A DNA stretch of 64,000 nucleotides from positions 105,708,434-105,772,433 of the forward strand of contig NC_088795.1 in the NCBI RefSeq assembly GCF_011386835.1, read 5' to 3'. The DNA comes from Chrysemys picta bellii (taxonomy: Eukaryota; Chordata; Testudines; Emydidae). The notes under the pieces are model-generated. The model was given only the letters and a program-made list of their open reading frames with translations, made no database searches and had not been told where the DNA came from. The first letter of the stretch is position 1, and the number at the start of each line of letters is the position of its first letter. Of this stretch, positions 23,775 through 34,796 are shown piece by piece. The position numbers and the translations under genes were made by a program.

Positions 23775-24930
23775 GGTAAAGTATAGAAGGCCCAGATTCT
23801 CAAAGGGACTTAGGTGTTGCAATGCCTAATTTTAGGTACTTCGCCATTCAGAGGAAGCCACAAACAGTGTGTCAGGCACCTAGGCTCCCTATACAATGCA
23901 AGGAGAAAGATAGGCACTTCGAAATGGGATCCACAAAAGATGGCATAGTAAGCAGGGAGCCACCTAGGCTAGCAAAGGCAGATGCTAATGAGAGGTGCAT
24001 ATCCTAAACCCCACTCCCATCACAGAATTCAATGCCTAAACCTGGGCTGAAGAGAGGTGATAATCTCTTCTTGATATCCACAGCCAGGAACTCACTCCTG
24101 GAGTAAACTACTTTAGGCACCTAAGCTGTTTCTTGCAAGAAACAGGTCGGGTATGCTTAACTCTTCATAAAGCTGCAAGGGAGAAGAATGGCCTCCTTTG
24201 TAACACTTAGCCTAGTGGTTAAGGTACACACCGGTGATATGGGAAACCCTGCTTCAATTTCTCCCTTTAGTTGATGAGGAGAGGGGATTTGAAATGGGGT
24301 TAAGGTGAGTGCCCTAGTCACTAGGCTATAGAGTCATTCTCTCTCTTTTTTTTTTTTTGACCCAATGCATATTTAATACAAAGTAGAACATTTAGTCAAC
24401 AGGGAAGATTGAGAGAGTCCCCTCCCCCAGTCATAATAGACTATAATCCACTTGTTAGGACACTTACCTGAGAGGTAGGACACCCCTCTTCTGCTCCTTT
24501 TTTTTCAATCAGGCAAAGGGGAAAATTTAACTGAGGTCTCCCTCATCACAGGTGAGTACCCTAATCACTGGGCTAAAAGTTATAAAGAAGATCACCTCCC
24601 TTGACCATTTTGTGTAGCGTAAGGTATGTTCTGATCAACCCTACCGTACCGGACCCTGAAGGCAAGATAGGTGGGAGAATGTGTATCTTTCTGATTTCTG
24701 ATTTCAGGCTGCACTGGGGGTGAGATAGGTGTTTGGGCAGCTACCTGAGGTAGAAATACGCATGCCTTGAGCAAAAACATAGGCACAAGGGGAATTTTAC
24801 AGCAAAAATGTAGGCACCTACATGGTTAGAGGGCAGATGTATGTGGATTTTGAAAATTGCAGTGGTGCCTGAATCCCTCTGTGGATCTCTAGACTGCTGG
24901 AATAGAGCTACCCAGGCAGAGCCAAGATTA
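23775..24930. repeat. Composite repeat with opposed tRNA-like modules
   Basis: The unit starts GGCCCAGATTCTCAAAGGGA and has TAGGTGTTG and GCCTAATTTTAGG blocks. It then contains tRNA-like modules in alternating orientation: sense at 24208-24263 (TAGCCTAGTGGTTAAGG, a good box A match, then GCTTCAATTTC in the box B place), antisense at 24294-24335, sense near 24435-24490, antisense at 24537-24580. Further TAGGCACCTAC-type sequence follows. The same architecture recurs at 32690-33320. There is no protein coding. Confidence 0.6.
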
Positions 24931-26684
24931 AACCCCACAATTTCCCTATCAGCATTGGGAGTGGTTAAATGGTTTGGGGAGTAGATGAAATTGAGCTCAT
25001 TTGAACCAGGCCCACATGACAGACATAAAAGGAGGAAGAGGAAAGCAATGGCTATAAAGTGGGATGGAGTCTGGATTTGTGCAAAGAAGAGTTTCTTACC
25101 TTGGAAGTGAAGGACTTAAAAAAACAAAACAAATGAAAGTCTAAATCGTGAACATGGAGATAACTTTTTTTTTTCTGTTCTGGAAACTATTCAGGTCATT
25201 GGTGATGAATGGCCCATCCTGTGCAAAATCCAATCAGTCTTGCTACACATGCAAAAGGTGTAGGTTGGCTCTTACCATTCTACAGATGCTCCTATTATGG
25301 CTGTCTCCTGTGTGGATGTAGTGGGAAGGGAAGAGACTCCTTGTGCCTTCTTGCTCTCTTTAGTGCCCCTGTGCTAGTGCAGCCCTTACTATGAAGCACT
25401 ACCAGGATATGCTGATAGCCCAGTTAATTATGTTATTTAAATAAACTGATCACTGTCTACTGACTAAAGGGGCTAAAGAGTCACTTTGGGTCTCTTATTT
25501 AGGTTTCTGCAGGAGCATTGCTGGAGTGATGGGCTTGGCATTTTGTGGAGAACTGTATATAGCTTTTCTGACTACTATCTGTGCTCTTTAATGGGTATTT
25601 ACCTTAAACTGACAGATAAAGTATTTACTCAAGCCAGATAGCAATTAATGCACATGGTGGTGCTTGGAGGGCAGATCAGGCTAGTGGAGAATTAGGCCCA
25701 TTTAGGGAGTCCCTAGGTGGCTGAATTAAGGATAAGTCCCAGCTGAGAGGAGCAGGGTGACTAATAAAGGAAGGACTTCAGGACAGTAGAAGGGAGGTAG
25801 GAGGCCAAGGGGAAGAGGAGGTCTTAGGATCCTCTGGGAGCGCTGATAAATGGCTATTATGGTGATACATGATCACACACACAGAAGCTGGAAAGAAGTG
25901 GATAAGGATTTGGACCTCCAGAGAGGAAGATCTGGGAGGTGTTGTTCTGTACAACAGAAAAGAAAGAATATTGCAGATGGTGGGAAGTGGTGAAGAACCT
26001 GAAGCAGAGTGAATCCATGGAAGGGCTGAGGAAAAAGGCCTAGAGACAGGCAGAAGTAGGAAGTGATTCAGGGAGGCACCAGCCCTTAGTTGCTTGCTAT
26101 GGGGTTCCTGGTCTGGTACCCATAGTAGAAGGGGAGAGTTGGGTTCCTGTACTGGCCACTGAGGAAGGTGATATGAGGATTTTTGATACAAGGGATGGAA
26201 GGACTACTGAGCCCAGAAATAGCATGAAGACCTGATGTGGGATCATTGGATTACTGTTTGCTGGGGCTCTGTTATCCTGGAAAAGTGGGGCTAGAAGTGG
26301 CTTGGCTGGAGAGCTGAGTCACAAGAAGAAGTGGCCCACTGCAGGACTGGAGCACTAGAAGTGAAGACCCTGCTAAGCCATACTCATCCACAATGGGTGG
26401 TATTGGCTGGTGAGTCACTCTTCAGTGTGCCCTTTCAAGATCAAAGTCATCCTTTCAATCAATGATTGTAGTTCAATTTCTTCTTATAAAATTGCAATAT
26501 GTTCAAATAATTGAATTCTAAATATTTGTCAATTATTTCAACAATTCCAAAGTTGTGCCTGCTGCTGTACAGACAAATAAAATGACAGCTCCCTGGCTTG
26601 AGAAATTTACAATCTACATTAGACAGAACCTAGTCAATGATGTGAAATTTCTGTGAAAATAAATTAAATTATTAGGGTTTGTGT
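24931..26684. other. No gene seen
   Basis: No recognised exon or repeat family. Purine-rich stretches (25740-26200) create long antisense open frames, including one of 137 codons with no known motif, which I attribute to composition. Confidence 0.5.
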
Positions 26685-27065
26685 GTCTATTCGTGGACTT
26701 TAAGGCTAGACGGGAACACTAGATGATCTGCTTTGACCCCCTGTATAAGACAAGAATTTCATAATTCCCTTATGTATTTAGTCCCAAAACTTTAGTTTGA
26801 CTAATGCATATTTTCCAGAAAGGAATCCAGTCCTGATTTGAAGACTTCAAGAGATGGAGAATCTACCACTTCACTTGGTACTTTGTTTCACTGGTTAATC
26901 ACCCTGACTGTTAAGAAAGTATGCCTATTTCTAATTTGAATTTGTCTGGTTTTAACAGCCAGACATTGTTTCTTATTATGCCTTTCTCCACAAGATTAAA
27001 GAGCCCTTTAGTAATCAATACTTTCTCCCCATCAGAAACTTGTACACTTTCATCAAATCATGTCT
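26685..27065 (-). mobile_element. Old CR1 LINE 3' fragment
   Basis: Read on the plus strand the segment has the antisense CR1 order: AGATGATCTGCTTTGACCCCC, then CCAGTCCTGATTTGAAGAC, CAAGAGATGGAGAATCTACC, TGTTTCACTGGTTAATCACC, AATTTGAATTTGTCTGG and AGAGCCCTTTAGTA. This is the C-terminal ORF2 and 3' UTR of a CR1 subfamily in reverse. It is truncated near 27065 and too diverged for a readable ORF. Confidence 0.8.
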
Positions 27066-27635
27066 ATAAACAATAAGATAAATGTTTTACTATGTTCAAT
27101 GAGCAACTAAGAGCACTGGCTAGAACCCAGCCTAGTGCAGGCAACACGGAATATACAAGCTTTTGCCACACATCTTTGGGAACACAACAGATTCTTTCTT
27201 ATAAAAATGAAAAATGTTTTTGCCTGGTGTCTTTAATAAGTCTATAGTGGCAATCAGTAGTGGCTTCAGATGTGGACAAATCACGAGTAAAGTATGATGG
27301 AAATCAGATTTTTTTTTTGTCCAGGTCTCCAGATGAGAAATGTAGTTCTTTAAATCAGCATTCTCTTGCCTTTTATGCTCTAGGGATTCTGAAAAATATT
27401 TTGTGGATAGAAATTTGACTTATGACTCAAGGTGAAAGTAATATGCTCAATACCCTCCATAGTTTTCACTTAATCTTTCTGTTATGGTCGACTTGTTTAC
27501 ACATTGCTATCCAAAATCTACACTTGTAGGATTTATTCATAATAATAGCTTTCTATATGGCTGGTACTTCTAGCATCCAAGTGAAGGACTGGCTTCTGTA
27601 AATAGTTGAACATGTAGTAGAAACCTTATTTGGGG

Positions 27636-27715
27636 GAAGTTCTATGACCTGTGCGATGCAGGAGGTCAGACTAGATGATCACAATGGTCCCCTTTGGCCT
27701 TTGCATCTATAAACC
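27636..27715 (+). mobile_element. CR1 LINE 3' tail, very short
   Basis: Only the end of a CR1 element remains: AAGTTCTATGACCTGTG, then AGGAGGTCAGACTAGATGATC, AATGGTCCCCTTTGGCC and a degraded ATCTATAAA tail. It belongs to the older CR1 type also seen at 42500-42610. The flank 27066-27635 holds no gene that I recognise. Confidence 0.75.
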
Positions 27716-27886
27716 TTTCAGAGTTTTGTGCATGGAGTGCGGGTAACAATGATGATAAAAGCAAAGAAATGGAACTGGCGGATGATGGGAGGAGACAAGA
27801 TACCCTGTAGCTGAGTTTACACTATATGTTTAGTATAAAAATATCTCACTGTGGCAGGATTGCAGTCAGAAGTAGTGACTATAGAA

Positions 27887-28197
27887 CAGGGGTAGGCAAC
27901 CTATGGCACGTGTGCCGAAGGCGGCATGGGAGCTGATTTTCAGTGGCACTCACACTGCCCGGGTCCTGGCCACCAGTCCGGGGGGCTCTGCATGTTAATT
28001 TAATTTTAAATGAAGTTTCTTAAACATTTTAAAAACCTTATTTACTTTACATACAACAATAGTTTAGTTGTATATTATAGACTTATAGAAAGAGACCTTT
28101 TAAAAACGTTAAAATGTATTACTGGCACGCGAAACCTTAAATTAGAGTGAATAAATGAAGACTCGGCACACCAGTTCTGAAAGGTTGCCAACCCCTG
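27887..28197. mobile_element. Non-autonomous hAT element, 311 bp
   Basis: A perfect 8-bp duplication CTATAGAA flanks it (27879-27886 and 28198-28205). The ends CAGGGGTAGGCAACC and GGTTGCCAACCCCTG are 15-bp inverted repeats with one mismatch. The interior has GGCACGTGTGCCGAAGGCGG near the left and ATTACTGGCACGCG and AGACTCGGCACACC near the right. It is the short form of the element at 40809-42235, sharing both ends and the right 180 bp. No transposase is present. Confidence 0.93.
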
Positions 28198-28205
28198 CTA
28201 TAGAA

Positions 28206-31200
28206 CAAAACCTTCCCCTAAGAACTTTGGTTTCCCTGTCACATCTACCTATACATAAAGTATACCTGAGTATTTTGAAAGTTGGATGTACATTGAACTA
28301 AGCCTGGGAGAACAGATGCTCTGATACTCTTCTGAAGAGAACTATAATAAAGTCTAATACTAATACTGCTTTCCATAGGGATTACTGGGGGGGTGGAGGA
28401 GGAAGGGAGAAAGGGTAGTACATGGAAGAAATATTCAGAGAATATCAAATGGGTTTGGCTATGTCTATAGGATGTACACTTAGGTTAATATGCAAGCCCT
28501 TCCAGATAGCATGATGGCTGTGCCCCAGAGAATGACTGCTCAAGATGGGGGCTGCATGGGGAAGAGAGGCTGTAGCATGGAATGTTTGAAATTATATTTT
28601 TGACTTTTCTCATATTTGTTGACTTCAATGTGACTTGATATCTCACAGGATTCGCCCCAGAGTCACTGATCTTGTGAACATGACAAATGGCTCTCTTGGT
28701 GGTGATGGGCTGTTTCTGTTTAAAGACATGCTGAAGAATGACCTCCTAGAAAACAGGAGGTTTACTAGGAAGAAGGAATTTTTGACATTGCTGTTCTTTT
28801 CCTGTTCAAGTATGTTCCATTTAACTGTCTATCATTTTTTAAGAAACTTCATTGGCTTTCTCAGACAATGTAATGACAATACCATATAGAAGTCAATTTT
28901 TCAGAGCAAAATCATTGGAACTGGAATCACGGAGTCTAGGATTCCTGGATTTAACTAGATATGATTGACATGTCTAACTCACTGATCACAGGCCGAGATT
29001 TACCCCAGCCCCTCAGTGAATGAAAATAGCCCAAATTCAACCAAAGACACTGTGTTTGTCCACTCCAGGCATGAGTCCCCCCCCAGTCCCTTAAAAAAAA
29101 TAAAGCAGACAACCTCCTATGAGACCAACTGATCTCTTTCTTAGGTAGAACATTCCTCATAGCATGAAAAACTTGACTCTGTTTCTGAGTAGAAGCAATC
29201 AGGGTTCATTAGACTGTCAACTGCCCAGAATGGTTCCATTGGGTGATATGAAAAACAATGGAGAATAAGGTTTTCTGCAATAGTATTAGACCTTGAAAAC
29301 CTCTATTGCAATCTATTAGACTCAGAGTATGATTTCTGCCATTAGAGCTTTAACCTCTGCCCATATTCTTAATCTCTCACAGAAAATTTACCTACAAAGG
29401 TGACTTGATAGAATGGTGTATAGGGAAAATATGCTTAGGAGCCACTGTATCAGTAGTCAAGGACAAAATAGTATCATAATATTCTATAATGCTACTGATG
29501 GAGTGACCCTCCAGTATCAGGTACTTTCTGACTGGGAGAGAGTCTGAAACCCACTGGGTCCCGTCATAGACCAATGTAGACGGTCACCACTCTATATCAG
29601 AACCTCAGCAAGGAGACAATGACTGTCATATTCACTCATTCCCCCAAATCTGGATTCTGCTGGGAGCATACTATACATATGGAAGTGCATTAGTAATGGT
29701 CTTTCTAAGGAGCTCCATGCATGAAGCTGGCTGTTGGGTTCCTATTCACTTGTACAGTAGCCCAGGCAGAGCTAGCAGCATAGTAATCCCGGTCCCACCA
29801 GTCCCTCCCAGTGCCAAGGATGGACCAAAGAAGGATGTGATGCTCTACACAATGACCAAACACATGGCCCACCTTCACCACAGTCACAGGGTTTCTCATA
29901 TGTATTCTTTGCAAAAGCGAGCATTAGTAAAACTGCTTTAAATATAATTTGTTGGTGTACAGCGCAGTGATCACAAGCTTGTACTCTAGTATAAAATTGA
30001 ATGTTGTTGTTTCTGTGTGTTTGTCATGATTTTTTTGTTTGTGGTGTTCATGGTGTTTTTTTTTTCCCTAGACAAGTTTCAGCTGAAGGTTATAGTACAC
30101 TGAACAGTTGCCAATACTGGTAAACTTGTAAGAAAAACCATTCACCCTGTTTGGCAACATCAGTGCTGAATGATGATTACCATAATATTCACCCTGTTTG
30201 GCAACATCAGTGCTGAATGATGATTACCATAATAGCAAATATTCTGGATTTTGATGTTATATGTCATGTTCTAAATAGCACATTGCCTATTTTTTAACGC
30301 CAACTAAGTAAATCCTTTTAGTTTGAAATAGCCTAACACTTTTATTAAGATCCAGAGTTATTTAGGTCTTTCAAAATGCCTAAAATGTCCTTTTATGTAA
30401 AGGTACTTTACTTAGGGTTTTTTAACTCTGGTGTCTTCTAGTTACAAACACTGCTTTATAGGAGCTCAATTCAAACAGGAAGTTCATTGCTGCTCTATTG
30501 AGTAAAGAATTTTCATTACTTTTGTTTCTCAAGATCCTTTCAGGACAAAGCATTTATAAATCAATCAATACATAAACAAAATAATAAGAAATACTTTCCT
30601 GTGCTGTAGTGTTAAGAATTCAATAGGAGCTGTATAAACAAAACATGCTACTTGAGTAAAAAGAAATTAAGACACTTACAGAAAGCAATTGAACTTGACC
30701 AAAATACATCTGTACCAAATGATTTAACTGGCCCAAAAGATTCAGCTCATAACTAAGGATACAATTTAATAAAAATTATGTATGTCGAGCATAGTTTTCC
30801 CATATCTTATGCAAAGCTCTATTTAGTTTTTCATTGTTTAAAAAAACAAAACAGTGGAGAACTTGTGTATGCAAGCCAGAACTGTTCAGGGCCAGATAGG
30901 CATCTAAGCAGAAGATATTTTGCACCTAATCCAGCTCATAAAGAGAATTTCCTTTAAGTACATGCAGTTTTCTTTAAAGCCAATTATGGGTATAGACAGT
31001 TAAACAAAAATAATTTAGCTGTGAATTTAGGTGGCCGATATGTGCCAGCAAATTTTCAGTATTACTTTTTCTTTAGCTTTTTAATTTAATCCACTTGACA
31101 TAGTGTGTAAATATAGTCTAATAGATTGTTTGCCTACCATTATAATTGTTCTTGTTATATTGCCTGGAGACTGCAGTAAGGAATCAGGTTCAGAACAGTA

Positions 31201-31367
31201 CACAAAATTGTAGAAGAGACTGCATAAGCATACTTCCAGAATTGTTCCTTCTCCGCCTCTCCTGAGAATGCTTACAAAAACTTCACAATGATCAGGCCAC
31301 TGGTGTGATCTGGCCAAAGCTTTTCATGCTGATCACTACTGTTTCCTTGAACTTCCCCTCTCTGTTA
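28206..31367. other. No gene seen; AT-rich
   Basis: There is no supported exon. The frame 28635-28889 begins after a TTTCTCATATTTG..CACAG-like stretch and could be mistaken for an exon, but its protein has no recognisable domain. Apart from the 47-bp tandem duplication at 30141-30234 I see nothing to annotate. Confidence 0.5.
30141..30234. repeat. Perfect 47-bp tandem duplication
   Basis: The unit TTCACCCTGTTTGG...ACCATAATA occurs at 30141-30187 and again, without a single difference, at 30188-30234. Absence of divergence points to a recent event or an assembly artefact. The neighbouring sequence shows no extra copies. Confidence 0.95.
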
Positions 31368-31490
31368 GATTGCAAACTGTTTGGAGGAAGGACTATCTCT
31401 TATGTGTTTGTACAGCTCCTACCACAATGGCGCCCTGGTCTGTGATTGTGTCCACTAAATACCACCATATTAATAAATTACCTGAATGAA
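31368..31490 (+). repeat. L2/MIR-type 3' end remnant
   Basis: TTAGATTGCAAACTGTTTGG, then GGAAGGACTATCTCTTATG, GTACAGCTCCTACCACAATG and an AATAAAT end follow the order of the ancient L2-type 3' tail (gcaagctctt...gggactgtctct...agcacctagcacaatg). It is an old fossil, useful only as an interspersed repeat. Confidence 0.55.
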
Positions 31491-32689
31491 GTGATGCCAA
31501 CCTTAAGCATTCAAAAACCATGACTTGGGGGAGAAGGAAAGGCTCAAATAATCGTAAGATTAGCTTAAAAATTGAAGGAAATGGTGGCCATTTTTATTTA
31601 CCTTCTAGTTTTGAAGCTTTAGGAGTCATATTTGAACCTCCTCTTGTCTCATCCATGAAGGATAGACAATTACTTTTTTTTTTTAAATGGAAGCTGAGAT
31701 GCTTATGTAACATGACTTCCAGAGCTGGGAGTTTAAGAAAAATACCAAATATGAGACTAACTAATAAATCAAGACTTAGCAACAGTGCAAATGTCAACCT
31801 TCAAGGAACTGGTAGAAGGAGTGAAAAACTGCACATATAGTTTTGGCAGGGCTTTTTTTTTTTGTACCTTCTTTCAGAATTTGGGTCTAATGCAACTGCC
31901 ACAGAAGTCAGTGGAAAGACTTTAGTGGGATTTGTGTAGGGTTCTCTGAGGATATAGATAATGGAGAAGCACATGAGATACATTTCCTTGCACCTAGCTT
32001 TGGCTTTGGTCTGGTAATAAATAAACATACTCTCCAAAAATCTCACTTATACTGGGTAAATCAAAATATCATGGGCTAAATTTTCAAAACCAATCACTGG
32101 TTTTGGGAATCTGGCTCCTTTTTAAAGTGTCTCAAACTGGACATTCAAAAATGGAGGCAGCCAAATTCACAAGTCACTTTTTAAGCAATGTCTGCTGTTT
32201 TAGTCATAGTGTTTATCAGAAGATTGTAAATAACTTGTACCCATTAAACTTTAAAATATCCATCTGCCTTGTTATATAAATCTATAAATATTATAATCCA
32301 GACAATAATATTTTATTAATGAACAGAAGACAAGATGACATCATTTTTGCAAATGATTATACTTTAATAAACATTTGTTGTAGTTGAATCCTAAAAATAA
32401 TTGGTTATAATATTGCTCTAAATATTTAATGTTCATTCAGTATTAAAATTACTGATTAGATTAAATCTTTTTAATATTAAAATTATCATGAAAATAAAAC
32501 ATGATTTTATAAAATAACCACATACCCTAGAGTGAGGAAATGCTGACAACTGTTTCAGTCAGTGATTTGGGGGGGGGAGGGGGGCTCCAACATGTGAGAG
32601 GTCATAACTAATTACCTTATTGCAGATCTTAAAACTTGGCTGTTTGTTTGAAGTGTCATCATTGCTCACTTGTGTGCTTGAAAGTGATA
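31491..32689. other. No gene seen
   Basis: AT-rich sequence. Near 32060-32160 a CTAAATTTTCAAAACCAATC...TGGACATTCAAAAATGG block resembles the short palindromic repeats seen at 10.85 and 45.9 kb. A G run occurs at 32569-32583. Confidence 0.5.
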
Positions 32690-33320
32690 TTGCATGGGGA
32701 GAATTAGACACATAAGAATAGGATCCACAAAAGCCAGCAAACAAAACGAGGAAGACACCTAAGCGAGCCAATAGGAAATGTCAATGGGGGAAGGGAGGTA
32801 GTCTGAGGCCTTCCCCTCAAAGGGATTAGGTGAATACCACTGACCAGATGGAGGCACCTCCCTCTGCTCAGGATTTACACCCCTAAACCCTCTCCTTGAG
32901 TCAGGAGCCTAAACACTTTCTTGCAAAAAACAAGGAGGAAGAAGTGGCAATCCTCTCATAAATTTTAGCCCAGTGGGTTAGGGCACTCTCCCTTCTCCAT
33001 ATTTGGCAAAGGGGATAGTTTGAACCTGAGACTTCCACCCATGGGAGGGTGCCTAACCACTGGGCTATGGCATATCTAGAGTGGAGAAGGGGAGCTCTCT
33101 CAATCTCTTGAAGCTGTTCTACTTTATATAAATGTTTAAAGGTCATTGTGCCAGAGAGAGGAAGTAACTCCATAGCCCACTGGTTAGAGCACTCTCTAGT
33201 GATATCTAAGCTCACGTCCCTGTCCCAATGACTATTGAAGTTGGATTGCCTCAGAGGAGTGCTTTGGCCAGGGATCTTCCCTGTACAGGAGGACATAAGG
33301 CAATTGAACTACTTCTCCCA
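32690..33320. repeat. Composite repeat with opposed tRNA-like modules, second copy
   Basis: It shares with 23775-24930 the AATAGGATCCACAAAAG, GGAGCCTAAACACTTTCTTG and CAAGAAA-rich blocks and the modules: sense 32966-33010 (TAGCCCAGTGGGTTAGGG), antisense 33024-33073 (CCTAACCACTGGGCTATGG), sense 33173-33230 (TAGCCCACTGGTTAGAGCAC). Module order is again sense-antisense-sense. No protein is coded. It lies just outside the solo LTR that begins at 33422. Confidence 0.6.
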
Positions 33321-33578
33321 CAAGGCACTGAAGCAGCATATCAAAATGTTTGATTTTATGATTTAAAAAAAAGTCAATTTCCTGTGGAAAAGAAACTTTT
33401 CACACAAACTTTCACTGAGTCTATCACAGTTCAGTGCAATGATATCTGTATTCTCCCCCTTATGGTCTAGCAAGGGCACCTAATTTTAGGTCCCTCAGCC
33501 ATCACTTCTCTTGGGAGGAGACCTGCATCTCTCTCCCTTCTGAATGATTTTTTTTCAGGCTTCACAATTCCCTGCCTA

Positions 33579-34635
33579 TGTCAAGGCTGGATCCCCACTT
33601 TGAACTTTAGGGTACAAATGTAGGGGCCTGCATGAAAACTTCTAAGCTTAACTACCAGCTTAGCTCTGATTCTGCTGCCACCATTTCAATGGATTCCATT
33701 CCTGGGAAACCTTGAAAAACCTTCACCAATTCCCTGGTGAATACAGATCCAAACCCCTTGGATCTTAAAACAAGGAGAAATTAACCATCCCCCCTCCTTC
33801 CTCCCACCAACTCCTGGTGAACACAGATCCAACCCCCTTGGATCTAAAACAAGGAGAAATTAACCATTCCCCCTCCTTCCTCTCACCAACTCCTGGTGAA
33901 TCAAGATCCAAACCCCTTGAATCTTAAAACAAGGATAAATTAACCATCCCCCCTCCTTCCTCCCACCAACTCCTGGTGAACACAGATCCAACCGCCTTGG
34001 ATCTAAAACAAGGAGAAATTAACCCTTCCCCCTCCTTCCTTTCACCAACTCCTGGTGAATACAGATCCAACTCCCTTGGATCTAAAAACAAGGAAAAATC
34101 AATCAGGTTCTTAAAAAGAAGGCTTTTAATTAAAGAAAAAGGTAAAAATCATCTCTGTAAAATCAGTATGGAAATAATCTTACAGGGTAATCAAACTTAA
34201 AGAGCTCAGAGGACTCCCCTCTAGTCTCAGGTTCAAAGTACAGCAAACAAAGATAAACACTCTAGTAAAAGGTACATTTACAAGTTGAGAAAAACAAAGG
34301 AAAACTAACACGCCTTGCCTGGCTATTTACTTACAAGTTTGAAATAGGAGAGACTTGTTTAGAAAGATGTGGAGAACCTGGATTGATGTCTGGTCCCTCT
34401 CAGTCCCGAGAACGAACACACTCCCAAACAAAGAACACAAACAACAACCTTCCCCCCCCCCCCCAAGATTTGAAAGTATCTTGTCCCCTTATTGGTCCTT
34501 TAGGTCAGATGCCAGCCAGGTTACCTGAGCTTCTTAACCCTTTACAGGGAAAAGGATTTTGGAGTCTCTGGCCAGGAGGGATTTTATAGTACTGTACACA
34601 GGACAGCTGTTACCCTTCCCTTTATAGTTATGACA
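33579..34635 (-). repeat. 3' LTR of the Gypsy element (1057 bp)
   Basis: Plus-strand ends are TGTCAAGGCTGG and ...TAGTTATGACA. It exceeds the 5' LTR by 80 bp because it has one more minisatellite unit (33723-34086, five units against four). On the minus strand a TATA-like ACTATAAAATCC lies only about 50 bp from the LTR start. If real, the U3 is very short and the minisatellite is transcribed. Confidence 0.93.
33723..34086. repeat. Minisatellite of paired palindromes in the 3' LTR
   Basis: There are five units of about 78-80 bp. Each holds CACCA-N5-TGGTG and AGATCCAA-N5-TTGGATCT, two perfect or near-perfect inverted repeats, followed by AACAAGGAGAAATTAACCAT and a C/T-rich tract. The 5' LTR has four units (38780-39063), the solo LTR at 42669 three, and the old LTR at 46675 two. 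Confidence 0.88.
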
Positions 34636-34646
34636 CGCCCCCCAAA
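34636..34646 (-). other. Polypurine tract of the Gypsy element
   Basis: On the minus strand TTTGGGGGGCG lies immediately before the 3' LTR start TGTCATAAC. The position and the G run fit the primer for plus-strand DNA synthesis. The last two bases (CG) separate the purine run from the LTR. Confidence 0.75.
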
Positions 34647-34796
34647 TCACAGATAGTGTTGGACGTTCGGTTCCACACTGGCTGTGATTTCTTCCTGGAG
34701 TTCTAGGAGAAAACAGAGTTAATAAGACACATGTACCTTTAGACATACTACTGATTATATAAAAACTAACAATATGTTTCATTCCAAGAACAATTG

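Noticed and set aside
24208..24263. Functional tRNA gene
   Set aside because: Box A is good, but the acceptor stem, anticodon loop and exact box B are missing, and related modules occur elsewhere in mixed orientation.
25778..26191. A 137-codon minus-strand frame
   Set aside because: It arises from a purine-rich plus strand giving Ser/Pro/Leu-rich translation without domains.
28635..28889. An 84-codon frame after a splice-acceptor-like stretch, possible host exon
   Set aside because: The protein has no recognisable domain, and the upstream acceptor is weak. A length of 84 codons is unremarkable in 64 kb.
33723..34086. CRISPR-like array
   Set aside because: The units are direct minisatellite copies with no unique spacers, lie within an LTR, and the genome is a vertebrate one.
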